DNA of 58,270 nucleotides. Origin: Planctomycetota bacterium (GTDB lineage: Bacteria > Planctomycetota > Planctomycetia > Planctomycetales > Planctomycetaceae). Below the pieces are notes generated by a model. The model made no database searches and had not been told where the DNA came from. It saw only the letters and a list, made by a program, of their open reading frames with translations. The DNA is taken from positions 66,184 through 124,453 of the forward strand of contig JAHZKX010000068.1 in NCBI GenBank assembly GCA_022600195.1, written 5' to 3'. This document shows positions 44,841 to 52,615 of the stretch, in pieces (position 1 is the first letter of the stretch; each line of letters begins with the position of its first letter). Made by a program: the position numbers and the translations under genes.

Positions 44841-44881
44841 ACAGGCCGGGAAGTGGTTTCCGCTATCCGGCCTGTTTCTTT
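44841..44881 (+). terminator. Intrinsic terminator-like hairpin after the Gly/Lys-rich peptide
   Basis: Perfect 9-base stem ACAGGCCGG/CCGGCCTGT (44841-44849 and 44867-44875) with a 17-base loop, followed by a T-rich tail TTCTTTC. It sits 81 bases after the peptide stop and 25 bases before the ATG of the methyltransferase gene. It would end or attenuate transcription between the two, giving more peptide message than enzyme message if readthrough occurs. Confidence 0.65.
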
Positions 44882-44905
44882 CGATTCCCATACACGGATT
44901 CCCAA

Positions 44906-46093
44906 ATGCTCAAACCACGACTCAAAAGCACAGTTCTCCTCTCGCCCATAGTTGATGGTTACGTAGCCTACGATACGGATACTGATCGATTGCATCGACT
45001 CAACTCAACCGCCTCTTTGATTATTGAGTTGTGTGATGGTACACGCGAGATTGAACAGATTGAATCATCGGTCCGTGCCCTTTTACCCAAAGACCATACA
45101 TCCGCCTTGCGCGAATGGGTTAGTGAAGCACTTGAAAACAACCTGCTGGTTTCCAGCCAAGGTAAACCCGCGAAACATGATTCATTATCAGCCGATCAAC
45201 TGGCGAAGTTAGCCGATCGACTGCGTGAGCGTGGTAAGATTCAGACAGCGTATCTGTGTCAGAAACAGGCGGCTGAACTCAAACCTGGGTGTGCTTCCAA
45301 ATGGGCAGATCTGGGTGAGTTGGCTCATATCGCCGGGCAGCGTGAAGAAGCCAGAAACAGCTATGAACATTATTTGACAATTCAACCCGACGACGCAGAG
45401 GTCCAGCACATTCTCGTGGCGCTGCGAGACGAATCACCACCTTCTCGCATGCCCGACAAGTGTATTCAACAACTCTACGAACGATTTTCCTCTTTCTACG
45501 ATTCGAATTTGATCGAAGAGCTTGAATACGTGGTTCCTGAAAAGTTGAGCGAGGCAATCGAGATGGTCTTCCCGGGGCGTACGGACTTGAAGATTCTTGA
45601 TCTGGGCTGTGGCACGGGACTCTCAGGCGAACGACTGCGTGAGCGTGCCGGTACTCTTGATGGCATCGACCTTTCCTCCGAGATGATATCTCTGGCACGC
45701 AAACGAAATTTGTATAATTCTCTGGAAGTCGCCGAAATCACATCCTGGCTCAGTGCAGCAGGACAATCTATTCACGAAGATGAAGTGCGACGGTATGATC
45801 TGATTGTTGCCTGCGACACACTGATTTATTTTGGCGATTTATCACAGGTCATTCAGCCAGCATCGCAATTCTTGAAAAGAGGTGGTGCGATTGCTTTCAG
45901 TGTCGAACGGTGTGAGCAACCCGGATATGAGCTGACTGACTCCGGTCGCTACGCACATCATGCCACATACATTAAGGAAGTCGCACATGCAGCCGGTCTG
46001 AATTGTGCCGTGCATCGTGAAGAGTTTCTCAGAATGGAATACGGCGAAGAAGTGATGGGTCACATCGTCGTTCTCAACAATCGGGACAGTTGA
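44906..46093 (+). CDS. PqqD-like / TPR / SAM-methyltransferase fusion
   Basis: 395 residues from ATG 44906; the TTG at 44825 would include the terminator hairpin and is rejected. Residues about 1-80 are PqqD-like (winged helix, RiPP recognition element type): YVAYDTDTDRLHRLNSTASL, IIELCDGTREIEQIES and the closing VSEALENNLLVS. Residues about 95-175 hold two TPR-like helical pairs (ERGKIQTAYLCQKQAAELKP, EARNSYEHYLTIQPDDAEVQ). The rest is a class I methyltransferase of the TPR-methyltransferase type (COG4976-like): YERFSSFYDSNLIEELEYVV, motif I KILDLGCGTGLSGERLRERA, GIDLSSEMISLARKR and YDLIVACDTLIYFGDLSQV. PqqD-like domains bind the leader of peptides to be modified; together with the neighbouring exported peptide this suggests a peptide methylation system. 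No radical SAM or protease partner is seen. Confidence 0.85.
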   Translation: MLKPRLKSTVLLSPIVDGYVAYDTDTDRLHRLNSTASLIIELCDGTREIEQIESSVRALLPKDHTSALREWVSEALENNLLVSSQGKPAKHDSLSADQLAKLADRLRERGKIQTAYLCQKQAAELKPGCASKWADLGELAHIAGQREEARNSYEHYLTIQPDDAEVQHILVALRDESPPSRMPDKCIQQLYERFSSFYDSNLIEELEYVVPEKLSEAIEMVFPGRTDLKILDLGCGTGLSGERLRERAGTLDGIDLSSEMISLARKRNLYNSLEVAEITSWLSAAGQSIHEDEVRRYDLIVACDTLIYFGDLSQVIQPASQFLKRGGAIAFSVERCEQPGYELTDSGRYAHHATYIKEVAHAAGLNCAVHREEFLRMEYGEEVMGHIVVLNNRDS

Positions 46094-46126
46094 CAACGGC
46101 ATTTCATTGAAAACAGATCATCTCGA

Positions 46127-47242
46127 TCACAAGTGTTTTTTCACGAAGGCCCAAGCTGAGGCATCATCGAATTCATGTCCGCCTTCGAAGATGACATGTT
46201 CGAAGCGATCACTGAGATTGAGTTTTTGATAGAACAAGGCGGCGCGTGGTGCGATCATTTTCCCCGTTTCACGATGTGATGCCCGGTCCTTTGAGCCGGC
46301 TTGAATCTGAAGTGCTCGCGGGCAGATAAGTGCGACGAGATCTGCATCGTTAAACAGAGTAAGCCGATTCATAAACCGGAAGTCGGAGGGAACAGACAAT
46401 TCGCTCTCTGCGTATCGACCTTCCTGCACGCCGAAATAACAGCTGGCTACAGAGACCTTGATGCGCGTATCAATGGCCGGTGTCACCTGTGCATAATACC
46501 CGCCATACGAGAGGCCTACCATGCCGATGCGTTTGCTGTCGACTTCGGGCCGTTTCATGAGTTCATCCAGGGCAAACGTAATCTTCGCGATTTCGACCGC
46601 TGTGATGCTGGTTCCGATCAGTCGCATTCGATCATCAATCTGTCGACGAATGTCTTTGGGATAGCCCTCCACCCGGAAGAGATGCTGCGGCGCGTAAACA
46701 AGGTAGCCCTGTTTAACCGCACCGCGTACCATATCGTTGTAGTTGGACCCGCCATTGAATAATGCCACTTCGGGTGAACCTCCGCCGCCGTGCATCGATA
46801 TGATGAGTGGTGTCTTCCCCTGAGCTGATTTCGGAACAATGTAGATGCCCTCGCTATGAACGCCCGGTAGAATCGGGATCATTGCGCGGTAATAGACGCC
46901 GATTGCGTCTTCGCCAATTTGCTGAAACGTTGCAGGTTTTGCTGGTCGTTTACCCGGTGGTGGGTAACCGATGCTGTCACTGAATGCCTTTCGGAGAGGT
47001 AAGGCTGATTTTTCAAAGGCCTGTGGTGAGGAATAGTCCGGTTTGAAGAGTTTTTGGAACCGTGATCTGTCTGCCGCTATCGTTTTGATGTATTCATCCA
47101 ACTCGCGTGCCTGTTCGGTGCGAAGTGGATTCGAATCTGCGACGCTCTGGTTGAAATATTCTGTTTTATCAGATTTTGCTTGTGCTATCACCAGTGAGGG
47201 AGTGACTAACCAGATCAATATCAACGAATGAACTCTTATCAT
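46127..47242 (-). CDS. Secreted alpha/beta hydrolase (acetyl-xylan-esterase-like)
   Basis: 371 residues, signal peptide about 1-20 (ending VIAQ). Hydrolase features: oxyanion block PLIISMHGGGGSPEVALFNG, nucleophile elbow VGLSYGGYYAQVTP, acid in AGSKDRASHRETG and His in VIFEGGHEFDD. A helical N-terminal segment of about 100 residues precedes the fold, as in dienelactone-hydrolase/acetyl esterase-like planctomycete proteins. It probably cleaves ester bonds on a carbohydrate; no substrate can be assigned. It converges on the methyltransferase gene with 33 bases between the stops. Confidence 0.82.
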   Translation of the reverse strand: MIRVHSLILIWLVTPSLVIAQAKSDKTEYFNQSVADSNPLRTEQARELDEYIKTIAADRSRFQKLFKPDYSSPQAFEKSALPLRKAFSDSIGYPPPGKRPAKPATFQQIGEDAIGVYYRAMIPILPGVHSEGIYIVPKSAQGKTPLIISMHGGGGSPEVALFNGGSNYNDMVRGAVKQGYLVYAPQHLFRVEGYPKDIRRQIDDRMRLIGTSITAVEIAKITFALDELMKRPEVDSKRIGMVGLSYGGYYAQVTPAIDTRIKVSVASCYFGVQEGRYAESELSVPSDFRFMNRLTLFNDADLVALICPRALQIQAGSKDRASHRETGKMIAPRAALFYQKLNLSDRFEHVIFEGGHEFDDASAWAFVKKHL

Positions 47243-47495
47243 GATTCACTATCCTTTTGAGATATCAGCAGTCTTGGCGGGTTCGGGCAGTGTGCCATTT
47301 TATCGACGTCTGTCTCCCACGTCCATCGGGTGCATGAATCCACGAGATCTGAATTTCGGATAAACGATTTGTTATGCAGCTGGATCATATTTTTAATGCA
47401 TCGTGCTGAGACGAAACACACTGTTGACAGATCACTTCAGTCTGGTAGGATTTTTCATTCCTGCAATACATGAAGTTTCACAACAGGGAGAAAAA

Positions 47496-47867
47496 ATGAA
47501 TCAACCCTCACTTTATGAACGACTTGGTGGTTACGATGGGATCACTGCCTTTGCGAACGACCTGCTGCCACGATTACAGGGTGACAATCAACTGGGTCGT
47601 TTCTGGGAAAATCGCGGTACGGATGGTGTAGAACGCGAGAAACAACTGCTGATTGATTTTCTTTGCTCAAACGCCGGCGGTCCCGTGTATTATACTGGCC
47701 GTAATATGATTACGACGCACGCAGGCATGAAGATCAGTGAAAGCGACTGGTCGATTTTTCTCGGTCATGCGGGTGAAACCATGAAAGCCTTACAGGTTCC
47801 ACAACAGGAATGTGATGATATCGTGGGTTTTGTTTTGAGTCTCAAAGAAGAGATTGTTGACGTTTGA
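47496..47867 (+). CDS. Group 1 truncated haemoglobin
   Basis: 123 residues from ATG 47496, preceded by AGGGAG; the frame is open 31 codons upstream but without homology. Truncated globin (trHb1/TrHbN-like) features are SLYERLGGYDGITAFANDLL at the start, FWENRGTDGVEREKQLLIDF and CSNAGGPVYYTGRNMITTHA, in which His75 is the proximal haem ligand; Tyr66/Tyr67 are nearby. These proteins bind oxygen or nitric oxide, often for NO detoxification. No redox partner is adjacent; the following gene starts 53 bases after the stop and may be cotranscribed. Confidence 0.9.
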   Translation: MNQPSLYERLGGYDGITAFANDLLPRLQGDNQLGRFWENRGTDGVEREKQLLIDFLCSNAGGPVYYTGRNMITTHAGMKISESDWSIFLGHAGETMKALQVPQQECDDIVGFVLSLKEEIVDV

Positions 47868-47919
47868 ACCGAACCCGTTTCTGAAGTCGGAACTCTTGTA
47901 AATCAGGATCTCCCTTGTA

Positions 47920-48678
47920 ATGAATGCAAACTCTCATAAAGCAAGTGAGCATCCTGACGATCAGTCAGACTTCGAGGGAAAAACGAGTTACGTCGAAGAC
48001 TTTAGAGACGGTCCGGGAGGCTGGTATGGTTTCCAGGACAATTTCTCTGGGCCGATGCAGTTAGAATACAAAAATCAGACTATTGTTTCGTATGGACCGT
48101 GGTGGATCGACTACAACCATGCGCCGCCTCACGGAGCCGGTTATCTGTCGCTATTATGTGGTATCGTCACCCGTGGTCCTCTTAATGAGGCCCTCAAGGA
48201 AAGTGGTGGTTTCAATCGATTTATCAATGAGAACCATTCCACCAATTTCACAAACGCCGAATTCCAAATTCGATTGCGCGGCGAACTTCTTCTTCAGGGC
48301 GCACAATTAGTGCTACTTGTTCAAAGCCAGCAAGACGGGATTTGCTCGGGCTGGTTACTCACAGGTCAGCCAATCGAAGTTAAAGAGGACTGGACCGAGC
48401 AAACGCTCCACCTTACTCCTGATGTCAGGCAATGGACGAGTCTCGGTACACGACCCGATCGCGCAGACATGTATGGTGAATTACCACTTCCAGATGTACT
48501 CGCAAACGTGAATGTGAATTTCTTTCTTGTCTTGTTTCCACTTAATGTTAGGCCCAAGGGCGACCCGGAAGGCAATCTTGATGAACTTCGTGCAGGTCGT
48601 GACTACCGGGTCTGGCAAGCCTATTTGCCAGATGGATATGTCGTTGTTGATTCAGTAAGCACCCGTTTTACATCTTGA
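47920..48678 (+). CDS. Protein of unknown function, beta-sandwich-like
   Basis: 252 residues, no signal peptide. The middle resembles a carbohydrate-binding or laminin-B-like sandwich: YVEDFRDGPGGWYGFQDNFS, FTNAEFQIRLRGELLLQGAQ, WLLTGQPIEVKEDWTEQTLH and LANVNVNFFLVLFPLNVRPK. I cannot name a family. The absence of a signal peptide is unusual for such a sandwich in this window. It follows the truncated haemoglobin gene closely; no functional tie is evident. Confidence 0.65.
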   Translation: MNANSHKASEHPDDQSDFEGKTSYVEDFRDGPGGWYGFQDNFSGPMQLEYKNQTIVSYGPWWIDYNHAPPHGAGYLSLLCGIVTRGPLNEALKESGGFNRFINENHSTNFTNAEFQIRLRGELLLQGAQLVLLVQSQQDGICSGWLLTGQPIEVKEDWTEQTLHLTPDVRQWTSLGTRPDRADMYGELPLPDVLANVNVNFFLVLFPLNVRPKGDPEGNLDELRAGRDYRVWQAYLPDGYVVVDSVSTRFTS

Positions 48679-48733
48679 AACAAGTTATCCAAGAGTTAAA
48701 CTCGCTTGGTAGACTACTATCTCAACAATAGGA

Positions 48734-48760
48734 TTTTTTCTAACACGAAACTCACGAAAA
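48734..48760 (+). repeat. Dispersed intergenic repeat, copy 2
   Basis: TTTTTTCTAACACGAAACTC followed by ACGAAAA. It matches copy 1 (29635) with a shortened middle. It lies just downstream of the stop of the minus-strand gene at 48825, and copy 3 lies just upstream of that gene, so the gene is flanked by direct copies. Confidence 0.55.
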
Positions 48761-48824
48761 CATGATTGCGGGAGCGGTGGTGGCGGAGTGTTTGCATTCG
48801 TGCAAGAATAAAGCTGAAGAAGTT

Positions 48825-49334
48825 TTATTTGCTTGATTCTCGAAGCAACAGCCAGAAGATCAGGCCGAAAAAACCAATCGCTGCTAAACCTATATGTAGT
48901 GCGCCCATACTGATCATTCCGGCTAACGTATTCCCTTCCACGAAGGGCCAGAACGGATTCATCTCGGCATGCATGAAGCTGTCGAGCAGAATGTGTGTCA
49001 CGCCACCAATCAGGCCAGCGACCAATGACTGCCCTAGCATTCGACGATTGGGTGTCTGTGTGACTCGTTCGACCCAGCGCGAGTGGGCAGGTAAAACACG
49101 ACACAATATTAGAATGACGCCGAACATCAGCAAACCAGCGACCAAACCCATCGTAATTCCACCCACGTACGTATGCCAATAGCGATGAATGGGCGGATCA
49201 TTTTTGCTGAGATAATACAGGACTTCAAGATCAATAAGAATATTCGCCACAATAAACGATGAGAGCCAGAATTGATGGGGACCAAAGGCTTTCGCGAGTA
49301 ATCCCGGACAGAAGTGAAAGGGTGGTAGCGGAAT
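48825..49334 (-). CDS. YdjM-like membrane protein with apparent ATT start
   Basis: 169 residues if translation begins at ATT 49334; the first conventional start (GTG 49250) would remove 28 well-formed N-terminal residues (PLPPFHFCPGLLAKAFGPHQ then FWLSSFIV). Four membrane segments are visible, with conserved polar residues HRYWHTYVGG and GGVTHILLDSFMHAEMNPFW that resemble the YdjM/DUF457 metal-dependent hydrolase family (His/Asp ligands). ATT is preceded by ACGGAG at an eight-base spacing, and no ATG, GTG or TTG lies between it and the upstream in-frame TGA. Most relatives begin MPL/MP, so the ATT replaces an ATG. Either AUU initiation (as for infC) or a start-codon mutation. The second frame at 49390-49127 is a shadow. 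Confidence 0.65.
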   Translation of the reverse strand: MPLPPFHFCPGLLAKAFGPHQFWLSSFIVANILIDLEVLYYLSKNDPPIHRYWHTYVGGITMGLVAGLLMFGVILILCRVLPAHSRWVERVTQTPNRRMLGQSLVAGLIGGVTHILLDSFMHAEMNPFWPFVEGNTLAGMISMGALHIGLAAIGFFGLIFWLLLRESSK

Positions 49335-49397
49335 GGTTGGTTCTCCGTGATCAAATAGATGATTCGAAGTATTGTATCAGACTTAAGCATGTTACGC

Positions 49398-49420
49398 TTT
49401 TTCTACCACCACGAAAGACA
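49398..49420 (+). repeat. Dispersed intergenic repeat, copy 3 (truncated)
   Basis: TTTTTCTACCACCACGAAAG followed by ACA. It shares TTTTTCTACCACGAAAGACA with copy 1, with a CAC insertion. It lies 64 bases upstream of the ATT start of the membrane protein gene. Confidence 0.5.
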
Positions 49421-49582
49421 CATTTTTTTAAGTCCCAATCCATGATATTCCTTTTCATTTTATCTATCTTTGCCATAAACAGGTTGCATATTGATAATTA
49501 GAATCAATAAGGTGTAATGAGAAGGACTTTTGAATGAATCATTAAAAAAACATCTATCTAACAGGTGGTAAAGGTAGTTTAA

Positions 49583-50437
49583 ATGTTTCGGAACAAACTG
49601 ATACGCACCGGTCTTTTGATCTTGGGGTTCTGCTTTCACGTATCACCCGTCGCTGCAGAGGAGAAGCAGTATGTCCGGATGCCCTGGCATCTGGTTGATC
49701 TGTGGTGGGACATTGGTGAGGACACTCAGTTCGAGAGTTACAGCGTTGATGTTTCGATTAGCGATGACGTTCCCTCTTCAACAAATCTCTATATCGCGCC
49801 CATTGGACTGGGGCATCTCAGCAAGACGCCCTTTTATGGTGGGATTCAGACTCAGGCCGACGGAAATACCAAGCAGAACAAACAACTTCGCAAGATTGGC
49901 CCTGGTTTTCTGATGTCGATGTGGGGCGAGCGCAGCCTTGATGCGATTCGCCCTTCACTCGGTGGACTTTTGCAAAGCTCGGGGCATGAGGGAGATTTTG
50001 TGAGTATCCGCCGCCCCTATAAATGGTCTAAGGGAATTTACACGTACAAGATCATTCGCATGGACCAGGAAATCATTAATGACAAACCTTACACCTGGGT
50101 TGGTGCGTTTGTTTACGCGCATGAAAAAGATGAGAACATTTTCATCGGTGCTTTGCGGTTCAAGGGGAAGAACCTTATGCTGTCACATAAAGTCGCCAGT
50201 TTTGTCGAGGTCTATGGACAACGTAAACCCGTGACAGAGATCCCCAAGGTCACAGTCACGTTTGGTAATCTTCAAGTGAACGGGAAGGCTGCTTCCGTCA
50301 AATCTGTCGAAGCGATCTACCCTAAGGATGTACCCGATTACGCGAATGCCAAAACGAACAAAGGTGCGGTTGTAATCCAGGTTGGTTTGCCCGTTACGGA
50401 GCGTACAGCGCGGCGTGTTAAGCTGGCGCTCGATTGA
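49583..50437 (+). CDS. Secreted protein resembling DUF3472
   Basis: 284 residues with a signal peptide (RTGLLILGFCFHVSPVAA). The mature part is beta-rich: YSVDVSISDDVPSSTNLYIA, PFYGGIQTQADG, GPGFLMSMWGERSLDAIRPS and SSGHEGDFVSIRRPYKWSKG. The order of strands, the YGGIQ block and the 'SMWG' block recall DUF3472-type extracellular domains, but the match is weak. The role is unknown. Transcribed alone by spacing (67 bases to the next gene, same strand; cotranscription possible). Confidence 0.65.
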   Translation: MFRNKLIRTGLLILGFCFHVSPVAAEEKQYVRMPWHLVDLWWDIGEDTQFESYSVDVSISDDVPSSTNLYIAPIGLGHLSKTPFYGGIQTQADGNTKQNKQLRKIGPGFLMSMWGERSLDAIRPSLGGLLQSSGHEGDFVSIRRPYKWSKGIYTYKIIRMDQEIINDKPYTWVGAFVYAHEKDENIFIGALRFKGKNLMLSHKVASFVEVYGQRKPVTEIPKVTVTFGNLQVNGKAASVKSVEAIYPKDVPDYANAKTNKGAVVIQVGLPVTERTARRVKLALD

Positions 50438-50504
50438 ATTAGACCCAAAGTGTTAAACATACATTATAAATAACAGATATCTAAACTCATCTACGGAGAT
50501 TCTT

Positions 50505-52559
50505 GTGAAACAGTATTTATTGATTTGTCAACGACGTCTATCCCAGAACGCGTCTGGTGTTATGAAACCAGAGTGGTTCCTGATTTGTGCCCTCGGTGCC
50601 TTCATTCTTTTTTTGATGGGAACGACAACATCGGTGGCCGCCGATCCAACACCATCAAAGTGGAAGTACGCACCTGAACTGTTAAGACCGTTCTGGCAGG
50701 GTGACACCATTGAAGGTGAATCGATGCTGTTTATCCGCGATCTGAAAACAGGACAAACGAAGGCTTCCGTATTGTTTCCAATAGAGAAAGTCCTAAGCAT
50801 ACACAATTCAGCGGGTGATATCACTTATGAAGAAGGGCGAGACTATCTCTGGAGGCCCGGGACGCGTGAAATCATACTTACAAAGAAGTCAAGAATTACA
50901 TCGCGTATGACGACCCAACTGCGTCGCCCAGCCGGTTCCCAGAAACACAAATTGACGCATCGTGATGGACACGGTGAGATTTTTTTCGGAGGTAAACTTG
51001 AATATCACGACATGCAGACCTGCATCACGTACAAGCATGCACCGATCGACTGGAACGAGATTGTGCCGACATTTAATGAGAAAGCGTTGCCTCGCACGAT
51101 CCAAAAACTACGCAAGCACGAACCGGTTTCCATTGTGCTGATTGGCGACAGTATTTCTTCCGGCTGCAATGCATCGGGCTGGGCGGGTGGGGCACCGTAT
51201 CAGCCATCGTTCCCCGGCCTGTTACAGCGCCATCTGGAAGCACGCTATAAGACAAAAGTCAGCATGACAAATCCCTCGGTCAGTGGCAAAGATACGCGTT
51301 GGGTACTGGGGGCCATCGATAAGGTGCTTCAGCCTGACCCCGACCTGGTGATTATCGCGTTTGGAATGAACGATGCCGCCGGGCGTTCTGCGAAAGAGTA
51401 TCAGGCTAACACAAAAGCCGTCATGGAAAAGATTCGTGAAAAACGACCCCAGACTGAATTCATCCTGGTAGCTACGATGCTCGGCAATAAAAACTGGATT
51501 CGGCTCAAACATGATTTATTTCCTCAATACCGCGATGCGCTGTCAGAACTATGCGAACCGGGTGTCGCACTGGCCGATATGACTTCGATCTGGACGGAAT
51601 TCCTGAAGCGAAAACAGGATTGGGATTTGACCGGCAATGGTGTGAATCACCCGAACGATTTTGGGCATCGCGTTTACGCACAGGTCTTATCGACCCTGCT
51701 GATACCGCCGACGCCTGCTGATTCCACAACCAGCGCCAGTCTCGCACCAAAGGTTGTATCGCTCTGGAAAGACCGCGCGCCAATCGGTGAGGGACAATTC
51801 GAGAAGTCGGATGCGAATATCACCGTATATCGACCAAAGAAAAGTAATGGAGCCGCTATTGTGATCTGTCCTGGCGGCGGTTACATGAGATTAGTCATCG
51901 ACCCCGAAGGCCACCGAATTGCCAGATGGCTTAATCGGTTTGGGATCACGGGAGTTTTACTGAAGTATCGCCTGCCAACCGGTCGACCTTTCGTACCGAT
52001 ACTGGACGCACAGCAGGCGATTCGCATGGTGCGTGCGAATGCGAAGAACTGGAATATTGATCCAGATCGCGTCGGCGTGATGGGTTTTTCTGCGGGCGGT
52101 CATTTGGCATCCACGGCGGCTACACATTTTGACGCTGGCAACCCGAAAGCAGACAAACTGATCGATCGCCAAAGCTGTCGCCCGGACTTTGCGATCCTGG
52201 TTTACCCTGTGGTGACAATGGGGAAACATACACACGGCGGATCCAAGAAGAACCTACTGGGACCAAACCCATCGGAGGAGCTGGTTGAGTTATTCTCAAA
52301 TGAAAAACAGGTCACAGCGCAAACGCCGCCTGTGTTTCTGGCACATGCACTCGACGACAAACCAGTGCCGCCCAAGAACAGCAAGGCGCTCTTTCAAGCG
52401 CTGCAAGCAAAAAAGATCCCCTCCAAGTATCTTGAATTACCATACGGGGGCCACGGCTTGAACGGCCTGAAGGGGCCTATGTGGGATGCCTGGCAAAAAC
52501 AATCGATGGAATGGCTGGCAAAACTGAAATTCATTCCTGTGAATGACGCGAAAAAGTGA
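50505..52559 (+). CDS. SGNH hydrolase fused to alpha/beta hydrolase
   Basis: 684 residues from GTG 50505, preceded by GGAGATTCTT. A hydrophobic N-terminal helix (WFLICALGAFILFLMGTTTS) ends in a likely signal cleavage at VAA. Residues about 45-195 are a beta-rich entry domain. The SGNH domain has Ser216 in LIGDSIS, the Gly/Asn blocks (SGKDTRWVLG, FGMNDAAGRS) and the catalytic Asp-His in NHPNDFGH. From about 420 the second hydrolase starts with an oxyanion loop CPGGGYMRLVIDPEGH, nucleophile Ser529 in GFSAGGHLAS, Asp in LDDKPVPP and His in YGGHGLNGL. Both catalytic sites look complete, so this is probably a two-site carbohydrate deacetylase or esterase acting on an acylated polysaccharide. The fusion could remove different acyl groups from one substrate. 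Confidence 0.86.
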   Translation: MKQYLLICQRRLSQNASGVMKPEWFLICALGAFILFLMGTTTSVAADPTPSKWKYAPELLRPFWQGDTIEGESMLFIRDLKTGQTKASVLFPIEKVLSIHNSAGDITYEEGRDYLWRPGTREIILTKKSRITSRMTTQLRRPAGSQKHKLTHRDGHGEIFFGGKLEYHDMQTCITYKHAPIDWNEIVPTFNEKALPRTIQKLRKHEPVSIVLIGDSISSGCNASGWAGGAPYQPSFPGLLQRHLEARYKTKVSMTNPSVSGKDTRWVLGAIDKVLQPDPDLVIIAFGMNDAAGRSAKEYQANTKAVMEKIREKRPQTEFILVATMLGNKNWIRLKHDLFPQYRDALSELCEPGVALADMTSIWTEFLKRKQDWDLTGNGVNHPNDFGHRVYAQVLSTLLIPPTPADSTTSASLAPKVVSLWKDRAPIGEGQFEKSDANITVYRPKKSNGAAIVICPGGGYMRLVIDPEGHRIARWLNRFGITGVLLKYRLPTGRPFVPILDAQQAIRMVRANAKNWNIDPDRVGVMGFSAGGHLASTAATHFDAGNPKADKLIDRQSCRPDFAILVYPVVTMGKHTHGGSKKNLLGPNPSEELVELFSNEKQVTAQTPPVFLAHALDDKPVPPKNSKALFQALQAKKIPSKYLELPYGGHGLNGLKGPMWDAWQKQSMEWLAKLKFIPVNDAKK

Positions 52560-52615
52560 CTATGCTGTAGTATATTGCCAGATAAACTTCCTTACTTTTA
52601 TCCTGGAGAATGATC

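Noticed and set aside
44297-44995. Long minus-strand frame opposite the Gly/Lys-rich peptide, Pro/Phe-rich
   Set aside because: It is the complement of the GGN/AAR codon repeats; no ribosome site, signal or family pattern. The plus-strand gene has a ribosome site and a Tat signal.
48685-49179. Overlapping minus-strand frame of 164 codons in the YdjM-like gene
   Set aside because: Its sequence is Trp/Arg/Ser-rich nonsense; the overlapping frame has membrane helices and conserved His/Asp motifs.
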